Assembly (NCBI GenBank): GCA_008802785.1
Contig: VUYT01000019.1
Location: 310,001-374,000 of the forward strand
Direction: 5' to 3'
Length of the DNA: 64,000 nt
DNA from: Symmetrospora coprosmae
Lineage: Eukaryota > Basidiomycota > Cystobasidiomycetes > Symmetrosporaceae
Numbering within the stretch: position 1 is the stretch's first letter; each line of letters opens with the position of its first letter. Below the pieces are notes generated by a model. That model saw only the letters and a program-made list of their open reading frames with translations. It searched no databases and was not told the origin of the DNA. A program made the translations under genes and the position numbers. This document shows, piece by piece, positions 54,504 to 64,000 of the stretch.

Positions 54504-54874
54504 TCGAGAATATGGGAGAACGGCAGTCATTGTAGGCTTGGCTGTTGCGCTGCAGGAGGAGCAGAACGGGCGGAACTGATGGCGCATAGTCTTATCTTTG
54601 CGTGCCGTAGAAGGATGAGTCTTGTCCAGAGCGTTCACGGTTTGCTCTGGTGTCACGGGGCGCGATGGAAAGCACACTACTCATCACCTCTCCGATGGGT
54701 CAACGGAAAAGAAAAGCAAGACTTACGATGCTCTCATGGCCACTGCGACCGGCAGGACGCCTCGCGTCAGCCATCGGGGCTTGAAGAGACCATCAAACAC
54801 GATCACAGAGACCGACTTCCCCTTCCTCCCTCTGCCCGCCGTCTGCGATAGCCTTCGAGGGTTCCGGACCCGCG
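54504..54874. other. region with a possible upstream exon
   Basis: Mostly non-coding by eye. A plus-strand frame (GKHTTHHLSDGSTEKKSKTY, TETDFPFLPLPAVCDSLRGF; 54670-54860) is mildly coding-like and might splice at gatgcag (54879-54880) into the small ORF that follows. I could not settle it. Confidence 0.25.
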
Positions 54875-55081
54875 ATGCAGCCGCCTTCGCCGGTCACACA
54901 GCTCTTTAAGCAGCTGGTGGACCTGCTTGAGGACGCGTGCTGGCAGCCGGATTTGGTGCAGCTCCGTACACCTGGCATGTACAGCCCGATTGAACGGCTC
55001 GAGGATTTCATGAAGGACATTCGACGCCTATGCGGAATGCGCAAGGTGCGGCTCTTGGAGGGAAAGATTGGCTTCTGCTGA
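54875..55081 (+). CDS. small hypothetical protein or last exon
   Basis: A 68-codon frame beginning MQPPSPVTQLFKQLVDLLED and ending RKVRLLEGKIGFC. The composition is coding-like (helical and amphipathic, unlike neighbouring shadows), but I recognise no family. An acceptor-like gatgcag overlaps its first codons, so it could be the 3' exon of a longer gene starting near 54650. Low confidence. Confidence 0.35.
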   Translation: MQPPSPVTQLFKQLVDLLEDACWQPDLVQLRTPGMYSPIERLEDFMKDIRRLCGMRKVRLLEGKIGFC

Positions 55082-55435
55082 GTGAGGGGCCCCTGCCGGC
55101 ACGCCGGTCGTTCTGGCGGAGGAGAGGCATCCGCAGGGCGATCCCGCAGAGCGCTTTCCGGATGTCGAGCGCGTGTAGGAGTAAATGAGAACCTTTCATG
55201 GTCAGGCAAAGATGCAGTGGCCTTGGGTTAGCACGTAGCGTAGTAGGTGTGAAACCTGTCAAAGCTAGAGCAGTCGAGATTTGGACCGGAAAGAGCAGTG
55301 ACACGCGGCCGTTCTGCGCTCCGAGCTCCTCCGGACCTTGCACTTTGCCACACGAGCCTGTCCAGCTCTGATGTGTCTTCTCCTCCTGACGCCACCCCAA
55401 GCTAGCCCCACCCAGGTCAGCGCGACCACGCCGCT
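55082..55435. promoter_or_regulatory. upstream region of the RING gene
   Basis: 354 bases before the RING ligase start. No supported ORF; presumed promoter. Confidence 0.3.
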
Positions 55436-57192
55436 ATGGAGGCCATTGCGCGTCGCCCTCCCGTGCTGTCATCTCACGATTCGTTGCCAGCTGCCGGCAA
55501 CAGCAACGGTAATGCTGCTGCCGCGACCCGGCCGCATCCTCGTATCCACCCCGTCCTCTACCTCACCAGCCTCGTCACAGCCCTCGTGGTCTGCCTGTTC
55601 TTGGTGACAGAGCTCGCTGGCTATGCGCCTCCGCACCATCGCTACGACGAGCTTGCTTCCATCTCCAAGGACGAGGGCGTCGCGACGTCAGGCATCGAAG
55701 TGGGCAGCCCAGCTTCGGCCTTTGTCGTGGGGCAGAACTGGAACAGCATCGCCAACGCTCTCGGAGGCTTCAGCACGTCCTTCGTGCATTCACCAGAGCT
55801 GAACGTCAGCTGGATCGCTCGCCCTGCCGGCTTCGGTCCTCGCATCGGCGGCTATGGTGGCGATGATGACGGAGACAGCGGAGACAGGCACCAGAGGACA
55901 GGCGTCACTGGCACACTCCACAGCATGATCCGACATGCGCAACCGGATGTCAGCAGGGATCCTGCTGGCGCTGACAGCGCCAGGCGAGGGTGCCATGTCG
56001 ATTTGGACACTCCGATTACCAGAGAGAAGCACCAAGGATCCAACATCGCTCTCATTCAGCGCGGCGACTGCCCCTTCATCAACAAGCTGCTCAACGCGCA
56101 GGCACTCAAGTACGATGCAGCCATTGTGTACAACGACGAGCTGCACTCCCGCCCCGCGCGCCACGGTAGCAGTGGGCAGGGCGAGTACACTGAGGAGGAG
56201 GAGCTGCTTTCAATGTGGTCGCCTGGTGCCGAAGCGCGCCTGCTCACCATCCCGAGCGTCTTCGTTAGCTACTCCTCTGGCATGGCTCTGCAAAACCTCA
56301 TTACGCTGGCTGCCAACCACGATGACACCTTCACCGTTGAGCTCGAGCCGGAAGCGCCACCGCACCTCTTCATCATGGACATCGTCATCATGCTCTTCTT
56401 CCTTCCAACCATCTTCACGACTGTCGTCCTGGTCATCACGCGTGTCCGGCAGGTCCGCTACCGCCGCGCTCAGCGTGCTCCAAAAGCCTTGGTAGACAGC
56501 CTGCCCTCCTTCAGATGGAGAGAAGGGCTGGAGAATGACATCGAAGCGCTCGACAATCTAGGAGAGAAGGAGGACGATCCTGCAGCATCTGGCTTCAGTC
56601 TCCTCGGCAACCGGCGAAAGAGGCGGGAGTCGTTGGCGAAGATGCTTGCAAAGGTCGTGCGAAAGCGTGAACCGGCCGGGGACGTGGTGGAAGAGGACGA
56701 AGGCGCAATCCCAGCTCTAGCTCCGAGCAAGGCTAGGCATCTCGCCAGGAAGATCTTCTCTCAGCGAGAGTGCGCAATATGCCTGGGCGACTTCGTCCAC
56801 GATGAGCAGGTCAAGCTTTTGCCGTGCGGTCATCTCTATCATGAGGTAGGTCACCATACTTCTTGCCCGTGTTTTGACAGCTTACTAATGCGACCGGCCC
56901 TGCCTAGACCGAAATCGACGCTTGGCTGACCGAGCAGAAGCGCTGGTGTCCGATATGCCGCTTCCCTATCGACGGTGTGTCGGAGTCTGCCGGCGGCGCC
57001 GATTCTTCCATCAGTGTTGGGCCGCAACCAAACGCATCATCCGATGTGGTCCATACCAGGTCGGAAGCACAGCCCATCATCCAAGCTGAAGACCTCGCGG
57101 AATCACCCGGCGATGCGCGCCACGAACCCGTTGCGAGCTCGTCGACACTTACAACGGATGAGCGAACACCTCTCATACATCGTGCCGCTTAG
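55436..57192 (+). CDS. PA-TM-RING ubiquitin ligase
   Basis: A transmembrane E3 ubiquitin ligase of the protease-associated/RING type (RNF13/Tul1-like endomembrane family). Exons 55436-56845 and 56908-57192 give 564 residues. A signal anchor lies at about 40-62 (VLYLTSLVTALVVCLFLVTE). The luminal PA domain covers about 115-300, with NIALIQRGDCPFINKLLNAQ and IPSVFVSYSSGMALQNLI. A second membrane segment is at about 311-337 (LFIMDIVIMLFFLPTIFTTV). A charged cytosolic stretch precedes the RING-H2 (ECAICLGDFVHDEQVKLLPC, GHLYHE-TEIDAWLTEQKRW, CPICRFPID). The intron falls inside the RING after the His pair. An acidic C-terminal tail ends ERTPLIHRAA. Localisation to Golgi, endosome or vacuole is inferred from the family. 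Confidence 0.9.
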
Positions 57193-57454
57193 ATGCCTTT
57201 ACGAGTTATGACCAACGCCAATACACGACGTAGTCCCGTTGCATGTACCCTCTCCGATCTTCCCTCTTTCGCAGCTAGCAGTCCCGCGCGACGTCCGTTT
57301 ACAGTCCAATATCCCCTCTCATGTTCTACTAGCACGGTGTAGCCACAGTCTTCCGGTACTCTGCAAGGCAATCTGCCCTGAGAGTGGTCCTTGAAGCTCT
57401 AGCCCCCTTGCCCATCGGCCTTGTTCCGACCGACTCCATGCATCTCCGCTAGCC

Positions 57455-59709
57455 ATGGAAGACCACCACGAAGCGAGCTCCTACTATGCTCAAGAGGACT
57501 CTCACCAGCGCGCGCGCCAGTCGACGGAGCAGCGCGACAGCCGCGAGCCGCATCTCCTCAATCTAAAGGTTCGGCTTCGGGTGCAGATGCCAGACGAAGT
57601 TGAGGGCGCTTCAATTGATCCCTGCCTATAATAACGCGTTCGCAGGTGCTTAGAGCCTCTAGACCGTCATTCGCCCGCTCGGAGGATGCTATCGACGACA
57701 TTCCAGCACGCAAAAGCGCCTCGAGGTCGGGTTTCAAGCTAACGCCTCTCCTCGCTCTACCGTAGGCGTTCTCGCGCACAGCACCTAATCGCAGGCTCCC
57801 GCTCATTGCAATTCCGCCGTCCGCAGGAACACATTCGGCAACATCAACCTCGGCGAGACCTTCTTCGGCGTGGTTGTAGCGGCCAACGACTCGGCCCGAG
57901 AGGTATTTGACGCGACGCTCAAGATCGAGATCCAGACACAGAACAGCCGGGTGACCCTCTGGGAGACGCCTGCGGCTCATTCCGATAAGCCGCGATCTCT
58001 CAAGCCTGGCGAGACGCTCGAGGCTCCGTTGCTTGAATACGAGATCAGGGAGCCCGGCCTTCATGCCCTGACCTGCAGCGTGTCGTACTGGCTGCCCGCG
58101 CCGTCGTCCTACATCGATCCGAATGGACCGAGCGAGCGCTTCGGTCGGTCGTTCCGCAAGCTGTATAAGTTCCAGGTGTGTGATTGGTTTCGTCCGAGCG
58201 GGTGATGAGAGTGGGCTTGTCGGCTCGTGAACGCCTATGTGACAACTGGGTGCCACGCAGGCTAGCAATCCCTTATCCGTCAAGACCAAGATCCATACGT
58301 CAAGGAATGTGGCTGCAGCGATGGATGAGGAGGCCGAGCACACAGTCTACCTCGAGGTGCAGGTGCAGAATGTCAGCCCGGCGCCTTTACTCTTCGAGCA
58401 TCTCCTCTTCCACCCGTCCGAAGGTCTCGATCTTCGAGACCACAATGCAGACAGAGGCGCTTTCGTTCAGCCGCTCGACACTATACAGCAACTATACGTG
58501 CTCGCGCCACACGCTGGTCAGACACAGCAGGTCGTCGAGAAGGCCAGACAGGCGGGAGGAGCCATGGCGCTCGGCAAGCTCGACATACGATGGCGAGGGA
58601 AAATGGGAGATGGCGGACATTTGGCGACAAGTCAGCTCGTCAGGAGGATCCCCGTGCCCGCTCTGCCCCCTGCTCTCTCGCCGCGAGCGTCCATGTCCCA
58701 CTTCGGAACCGGTAACAAACATCCCGACAGGGCACCTTCAGCGCTCGGGACTTTGCGTGCTCGAAGCCCTTCTCCCTCTCCTAGCAACTCGCCAAGACTG
58801 GCTACGGGCACGTTCTCGCCCGTGGCTTCGCCTCGCCACTCTGCTCAATTCGAGGAATTGCCGATCTTCAGCCAGCGAACCGGTGACTTGCACGGCGCTC
58901 TCTACCTCTCGGAGATGAACACTGCTTTATTTGCCGTGGGAAAGCCGTTCAAGCTACCCTTCCAATTGAAGCTGGCCTCGACGTGCCGCTTGCCAGGCGC
59001 GAGCGAGAACAGACAGCGCAAGCTACGACTTGCCGTCCAGCACGTAGATCACCATACTGTGTCTCACGAGGTCGGTGAAGCGCTCGCACAATCAGTACAG
59101 GCTGTTGGCACTCCCAATGCGAGTGCAAGGCAGTCTCTCGAGACCAGCCGACCACTTCCGCCTACGCCCACTGTCTCACGGTCTAGGCGAGGTTCGCATT
59201 CGACAAACGCCGGAGAGATCAGCGAGAGGCCTCCATTGCCTCCTCCGCGCCCTCTGGCTCGGGGAGATCCGTTCCACCTGCCACGGCCACCACCAGCTCT
59301 GTTCCCCAGTCCGGATGTCAAATTCGTCGGTAGCTCGCTCATTGAGCTCACCGAGATCACCATTGATCACTCAGCGGGTCCTCGGCCGACCTATGCAGTC
59401 GCGCCTGCTGAAGTGGGCGAGAGCGATGCCAACCCGAGCATTCGCGTCTCCCTCGACTCGAACGCGACGGACGACGCGCCTCTCAGTGAGGTCATTAAGC
59501 GGAGCGCGGCCGGCCGCCAGCAATATGCGACAGTCCGTTTCGACCTGGAGTATGTGGCTTTTCGTCAAGGCATACAGAGAGTGGGCGGTGTCCGGGTCCT
59601 GCTTATCGCTGAAGAGTGGCAGGAGCACGGAGAGACTGTCAGACATGGCTCACACAGCTGGATTGTGGCGGAGCACGACATAGTGGCGGAGCTTGTGATC
59701 GGCACATAA
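57455..59709 (+). CDS. TRAPP complex subunit 13 (TRAPPC13)
   Basis: TRAPPC13 is a subunit of a membrane-traffic tethering/GEF complex. Exons 57455-57568, 57646-57761, 57827-58175 and 58261-59709 give 675 residues. The conserved N-terminal half starts after a disordered lead. It has LTPLLALPNTFGNINLGETF, FGVVVAANDSAREVFDATLK, LEAPLLEYEIREPGLHALTC and SFRKLYKFQASNPLSVKTKI. EHTVYLEVQVQNVSPAPLLF completes it, giving two Ig-like sandwiches. The middle contains Ser/Pro/Arg-rich inserts absent from the animal protein, which is about 420 residues, and this explains the length. The C-terminal sandwich includes FVGSSLIELTEITIDHS and HSWIVAEHDIVAELVIGT. The last acceptor was chosen because it makes KFQ-ASNPLSV match the family's KFQVxxPLxV. 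Confidence 0.85.
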
Positions 59710-59867
59710 CGCAGATGTAGCTTACCAGAGCGCAGGCATACGCCAGGCTGCCATTGGATCTAAGCGTAGACAGGTGAACGGCCGCTCTGGCTTCATCAAG
59801 CGAGACGATTGTGACTGATCGTTTATCACGAGAAGTCATTTGTACAATAATGCATAGGCTTACGAAG

Positions 59868-61295
59868 TCAAAAGATAGGCTCTAGGACGCGCTTCAGGAG
59901 CTGCTCTGGCGACGGGCAGATTTCCTTCCAGCCCGGTTTGCCGGACGTGGCCGCGTATGCCTCCTTGGCCAGCTTCTCCAAATCCTCCTTTGGCACCTTG
60001 TACTCGCTCAGCGCGGTCTGCAGACCCAACCGGTCAATGAGTGTGTCGAGAGCAGCCGCTACCACTAGGCAGGCGTTTTCTTCCTCATCGCCTTCGCCTG
60101 ACTGCAAGCTCATGTGGTCGCGTACGTATGATGTTGGCAGGTAGCTGAAGGCGTTGGCTAGCATGGCACGTTCGGGGCTAGCTGCGGGGAGCGTTCGCGC
60201 CATGGCTCGCACTGTGTTTGGGAGTGTGAGAACCGAGCACACGCCATGGGGAATGGAGTACGTAGCGCCGAGGCCGTGCCCGAGCGCATGTGCTGATCGC
60301 GATGAAGCATGTTAGCCAAGTCTTTGATCACTTCATGCTGGGAAGGACACTCACATGGTCCAAGAGCGGTCTCCAGTCTAGATGGGAAGAGGGACATCCA
60401 TGCTGCCACTTGCAGCCGCCCGCGAGCTTCGACATCCTGGCCCTCTTTGTCCACGCATTGCGGGAGGTACGTGAATAGGTCACGGATAGCCGACAGCGCC
60501 AGCTGCTGCAGTGGATACTGTCCGCCCGGTCGATATAGCGTCTCACAAGCGTGGTCGAGCGCGCGGATGCCCGTTGACAGCCATAGCTTTTGTGGCGTAT
60601 GCAGGGCGATTTTTGGGTCAAGGATGATGGCCTGCACAAGGCGCATCAGCTACAGAAGTGCTCATGAGAGTCTTCGGCCTGCGGCGCGCTCACCTTTGGG
60701 CAAATCTCCTCGGCAGACACGACTGTCTTCTTACCCTCCTTGGACGTGTGACCCGCTATTTGCGTGAACTCGGCCGCGGAGAGCGTTGTAGGGACAGCGA
60801 TCTGCAAGAGCTGCTTATCAGCTGATGGACTCACCGATATCCAGCATCCCTGCAACCCGCGGTAGGCGTGCTCACATGCTGGATGAAGGCCCCATTACGC
60901 TCGCGATTGAAGTAGGAGATCGTCTTGCACGCATCTATGCTTGACCCTCCACCAACGGCGAGGAGCACGCTTGCACCCTCCTCGCTCATGACTCCGAGTG
61001 CGGCCTCAATGTCCTCAATAGGCGAGTGCTGCCGCATCTTCGTGAATGTCCCCGCGAAGGCATTGTGCTTTCGGAGAAGCTCCTCGATATGCGGGATCAC
61101 AGGCGAGGCGGCCAGCGATTTGCCCGTGATGATCAGGACCTTCGGGAGAGTGTCGTTCGTGCCGTCTCGCGTGATGTCCTTGAGGATGGTGGGAAGCTTC
61201 TCGATGCTGTCTGGACCAAAGTGTACGGAGCGGAGACAGGTCGTGGTGAAGCTACCGGTAGGCGCTGACCCAACGGGTTTCTGGAGGCCCTGCAT
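59868..61295 (-). CDS. iron-containing alcohol dehydrogenase / maleylacetate reductase family
   Basis: An NAD(P)H-dependent metal oxidoreductase of the Fe-ADH fold, closest in motif to maleylacetate reductases of aromatic-compound catabolism. The start at 61293-61295 (MQGLQKPVGSAPTGSF). Early motifs are VHFGPDSIEKLPTIL and LAVGGGSSIDACKTISYF, the nucleotide-binding GGGS. Then IAVPTTLSAAEFTQIAGHT, and in the next exons KLWLSTGIRALDHACETLY and QLALSAIRDLFTYLPQ. The metal ligands are in GPSHALGHGLGATYSIPHG, spliced across an intron near 60290-60355. The end is QLLKRVLEPIF at 59868. Three or four introns are present (60830-60885, 60645-60695, 60290-60355). A metabolic role in aromatic ring degradation is inferred only from the family. 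The adjacent SDR is on the same strand with 450 bases between. Confidence 0.85.
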
Positions 61296-61745
61296 ATCGT
61301 CTGCTTTCCGCTGCGTAGGTCGTAAAAGCCAACGTTACGAGCGCGATGGGTCCGGAACAGGAGAGAGCAAGAAGAAGAGCCATGGCCAGCGGGCATGCGC
61401 GCGCAAAGACAGCTCCGGTCGGCCACTTCGCGATGCCGAGGCTCGCCACAATGCGCGTGAAATGCCGCAAAAGTACCCGCCGGGCGCGCGTCACGTCGAT
61501 CCGATGACCAATCCGTCGACTGCCTGTCGCCTGGTTGTTCAGCTGATACTTGGAGGACACTTTCTCCATTCTATTCAAAGCTGCGGTGCAGTCATGTCTA
61601 GGCTACAGTGATATGGCTAGTTTCCGCATCGGTTAACGCTCTTTGCTTTGGGCCCGCAAGGCTTAGTTGATGGTGGTTCTGTCAGGCGGAACGTCAAGGT
61701 CAGCCCGAATGCTCTGACGCGTCAAGTACAAGAGGAAGGACAGCC
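61296..61745. promoter_or_regulatory. intergenic, Fe-ADH upstream region
   Basis: 450 bases between the Fe-ADH start and the SDR stop on the same strand. The frames here are not coding-like. Presumed promoter and SDR 3' end. Confidence 0.3.
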
Positions 61746-62923
61746 TCACCCTCCGTTGACGTGGATGACCTCGGAGGTAATGTAGCTGGCGAGCATGTAC
61801 GAGGTCCGGGTCAGCCTCTGTACGCCTGGATCAGCATAATGCGCGGTAAGAAAGACGCACCTGCTGTCCTCGGATGCAAGGAACACTGCCACTGTCGCAA
61901 CCTCCACCGGCTGGCCTGGTCGGCCCATAGGGGGCGACGACATGCCCATGATGTTGGACTTGCTGAAAGTCGAGGTGACCAGAGGCGTGTAGATGGGTCC
62001 GGGAGCAATGCCTAGAAGAGAGACGCGAACGATTCATTAGGACACGCCACTGAACCTATTCGTACTTCTGGTTGTAATCTCACCGTTGACGCGGATTCCC
62101 TTGCCGGCGACTTGGTTGCTCAGGCCACGCGTGAACGAGACGATGGCACCCTTCGTCGTGGTGTAATCGAGCAGGTCAGGTCGCCCAACGAACGCGTTGA
62201 TGCTGGCCATGGTGACAATGGAAGAGCCGCGAGCCATGTGAGGGATGGCAGCCTTGGAGAGCCAGAAGTACTAGGGCGACAGAAGAGATGGCTATCAGTC
62301 CACCGAGCTCTTCCGAGCATCCCTACTTCGCGGGCACTCACGTGGTGGATGTTGATGTCGAACGTCTCGGACCACTGCTTGCTGTCGAGTGTGGTGATGT
62401 CATGGTTCTCGAGCTGCTGAGCCGCGTTAGGTACGAGGATATCAATCTTGCCAAACTTGGAGACGTGGTTCTGGACAAGTTGGATATTGTTGGCCTCGGT
62501 CCTGAGGTCTAGGGCGACAAGGTTTACGGTGCGTCCCGGCGCCTTGGTCGCAATGTAGCGTTGGACGTCCTCGGCATCCTGCTGCTCGCTAGGCAGGTAG
62601 GCAATGGTGCTATCGGCACCCTCGATGGCGAAGAGAATGGCAATGGCTCGGCCAATGCCGGAGTCACCTCCGCTGATGATTGCCTTCTTGCCCTCGAGCT
62701 TGCCAGAGCCCACGTATGGCTTGCCGTTGGCATACAGATCGTCGACGGCTTGCAGGCGCTGCTTTGACTGCTTTCCCGGCCGCTCGCCGGCCTTGTTCTG
62801 GTCCTCCTGCTCGAGGAGGATCGACGGGTCCGGGTAGGGGGCGAAGCCAGAGGTGAACTCCTTGGAAGGGTAGTCGACGTCGTTGCCTGTGAGCTCCTTG
62901 ACTTTGTCTACGATGTTCTGCAT
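61746..62923 (-). CDS. short-chain dehydrogenase/reductase (YghA/GSP39-like)
   Basis: A classical-type SDR resembling bacterial YghA and general stress protein 39. The start at 62921-62923 (MQNIVDKVKELTGNDVDYP). The N-terminal lead DPSILLEQEDQNKAGERP and GKLEGKKAIISGGDSGIGRA (TGxxxGIG variant GGDSGIG) fit that subgroup. IDILVPNAAQQLENHDITTL includes the NAA(Q) position of the NNAG motif. The catalytic Ser lies in SIVTMASINAFVG and the YxxxK in LDYTTTKGAI. IAPGPIYTPLVTSTFS follows. The C-terminus SYITSEVIHVNGG is the usual SDR end. Introns lie near 62270-62340, 62030-62085 and 61800-61850; the last junction is uncertain because the frame also reads through it. The substrate is unknown. Confidence 0.85.
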
Positions 62924-63448
62924 TGCTACTGAGGTTTCTGGTGTGGGAGGAACACGGCGAACACGGCGCAGCGCGGGCACAAGGCGAGGGAGGGTCAGCG
63001 AGCTTCGGGCGGGGGCAGAGGGAGGACGGCAGGACTGAGCTCAGGAAGATGAGGAAGAAGGTCGGCTCACTCTGATGGTTGGGGGAAGTGTGCTGTGTGC
63101 GCTTGCAATCGTCGTTGACTTTATATCGCGGGAGAGGAGAGAAAGAGTGAGAATCTTCGCAAGAGAGGCCGTGCCTGGCGAGCGCCCTGTCGCGCTGAGC
63201 GGGATCGCCAGCAGATCAGCCAAGGGGGCGAGCGTACGTCACCGGGGACGTAAGCAACCAGCGATGGCCATGGGCAGCAGGCGGGCCAAAGACATTCAAT
63301 GCATACAGGCGTCAGGCACACCATGATGATATCAAACTAACCGTGAGAATTGCACTATGATACAGATCACACCGTACGCGGTCCGGAAATACAGTCGTCG
63401 GAGGCGTCGCGATTGTACAGTAGATGATAGCGGCAAAAGGCGCGTCTC
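62924..63448. promoter_or_regulatory. SDR upstream region
   Basis: 525 bases between the SDR start and the stop of the transacylase gene on the same strand. AG-rich tracts occur near 63130-63160 and one AGGGGG run at 63222-63228, a stress-element-like core. This alone is weak evidence for stress control. No ORF is supported. Confidence 0.3.
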
Positions 63449-64000
63449 CTACAAGGCTGCAGCGGGAGCATCGCTCTCGAAGCCGCTGTGTGACACCGCT
63501 GCGGAAGCATCAATGTGTGCGTGCTGCTGAGCTTCATGGGACTCGCGAAGATCCTTGAGGTCGTCAAGCGTGGCGACGCTGGCAATCTCGAGTTCCTCCC
63601 AGTCCTTCCATGTTCCGGTGCGCGCCTCTTTGCGCGCGAGGTTTGCAAGTGCCTTGCCTGGACCGATGAAGACGTAGCGCTCGACGCCGGCGTTGCGCAT
63701 GACATCCAGAGCCGGCTGCCAGAGAACCGGTTTGTGAATCGAAGCCACAATGTCCGATTTAAGCTGCTCCGGCGTTGTGATGAGACCGGCGTCCAGGTTA
63801 GAGACGATGGGCGCTCGGGGTGCGCGCGCAGTCACGCCGTGCTCCCATGCGTGCCGCATTCCAATTGCCGCAGGGGACATGAAGGAGCAGTGGAATGGGG
63901 CGCTGTGTCGAAAAAAGAACCGGTCAGTCCGCTTCAGCTGAGCTTCTGTAAGTAGTCTCGACTCACAAGACGGGCAAATCGGCAGCGCGTGCGGCGATCT
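63449..64000 (-). CDS. MCT1: malonyl-CoA:ACP transacylase, mitochondrial (C-terminal part)
   Basis: The C-terminal part of a FabD-type malonyltransferase, most likely mitochondrial Mct1 of type II fatty acid synthesis. The gene is cut by the window edge at 64000. The long exon carries the conserved CSFMSPAAIGMRHAWEHGV, APIVSNLDAGLITTPEQLKS, KPVLWQPALDVMRNAGVERY and FIGPGKALANLARKEA. These are the ACP-binding and catalytic-His-side elements of FabD. It stops at 63449 after an Ala/His/Ser-rich tail. An intron lies near 63905-63965, and the remaining bases read ARAADLPVL, which also matches FabD. The nucleophile GxSxG is outside the window. The cytosolic fatty acid synthase can be excluded by the short size after the domain. 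Confidence 0.82.
   Translation of the reverse strand, partial: RSPHALPICPSCESRLLTEAQLKRTDRFFFRHSAPFHCSFMSPAAIGMRHAWEHGVTARAPRAPIVSNLDAGLITTPEQLKSDIVASIHKPVLWQPALDVMRNAGVERYVFIGPGKALANLARKEARTGTWKDWEELEIASVATLDDLKDLRESHEAQQHAHIDASAAVSHSGFESDAPAAAL

Noticed and set aside
1-64000. CRISPR arrays, tRNA or rRNA genes, transposons and virus-derived elements.
   Set aside because: I found no spaced direct repeats, tRNA box pairs, transposase or reverse-transcriptase motifs, or long terminal repeats. The only tandem repeats are microsatellites. A small tRNA could be missed by eye.

Overview
The window is nuclear DNA from a fungus, most likely a basidiomycete, and the gene set fits a smut-type (Ustilaginomycotina-like) yeast or filament. 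The reasons are: GC-rich, tightly packed genes on both strands; many short GT-AG introns, some splitting genes into six to eight exons including micro-exons; a Zn2Cys6 regulator; and fungal orthologues such as IQGAP/Rng2, GCP3/Spc98, an Ist2-like anoctamin, Ymr1-type myotubularin, Isa2 and Hot13-like CHY protein. I saw no tRNA, rRNA, CRISPR array, transposon or virus-derived element. Exon joins were worked out by eye from GT/AG sites, reading phase and family motifs. Where the summed exons divide by three I say so.

Layout. 52-7765 (minus strand): Swd1/RbBP5, then three tandem relatives of one J-domain protein. Copies 1 and 3 are complete and share an intron. The middle copy loses its J domain just after the first J-domain residues and is followed 18 bases later by a small orphan gene. 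8034-11559 (minus): a YeeE/YedE sulphur-compound transporter next to S-adenosylmethionine synthetase. 12108-15835: myotubularin and a U2 B''-type RRM protein, head to head. 16168-21780 (minus): an unrecognised multi-exon gene and an anoctamin. 21995-26231: GCP3 and a Mis14/Nsl1-like kinetochore protein, head to head. 26579-34320: a PEBP protein (plus), then a Zn2Cys6 regulator and a DUF4188 protein (minus). 34942-42355 (plus): CHY zinc-finger protein, PKA catalytic subunit, proteasome alpha-4, mitochondrial ribosomal bL19. 42697-48709 (minus): IQGAP. 49294-52162: a twin-ATPase ABC protein and Isa2, head to head. 52392-54503 (plus): a tandem pair of paralogues of unknown function, the second with an in-frame TGA. 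54875-59709 (plus): a small ORF, a PA-TM-RING ubiquitin ligase and TRAPPC13. 59868-64000 (minus): an iron-type alcohol dehydrogenase/maleylacetate reductase, a short-chain dehydrogenase, and the C-terminal end of mitochondrial malonyl-CoA:ACP transacylase, which runs off the window.

Most genes are unrelated housekeeping functions. Some neighbours may be linked: the sulphur transporter beside SAM synthetase; GCP3 and a kinetochore protein sharing a promoter of about 200 bases; and Isa2 and a probably mitochondrial ABC ATPase sharing one of about 180 bases. The least explained parts are the J-protein cluster, the unknown paralogue pair, and the ABC protein, whose sequence predicts one dead and one live ATP site.
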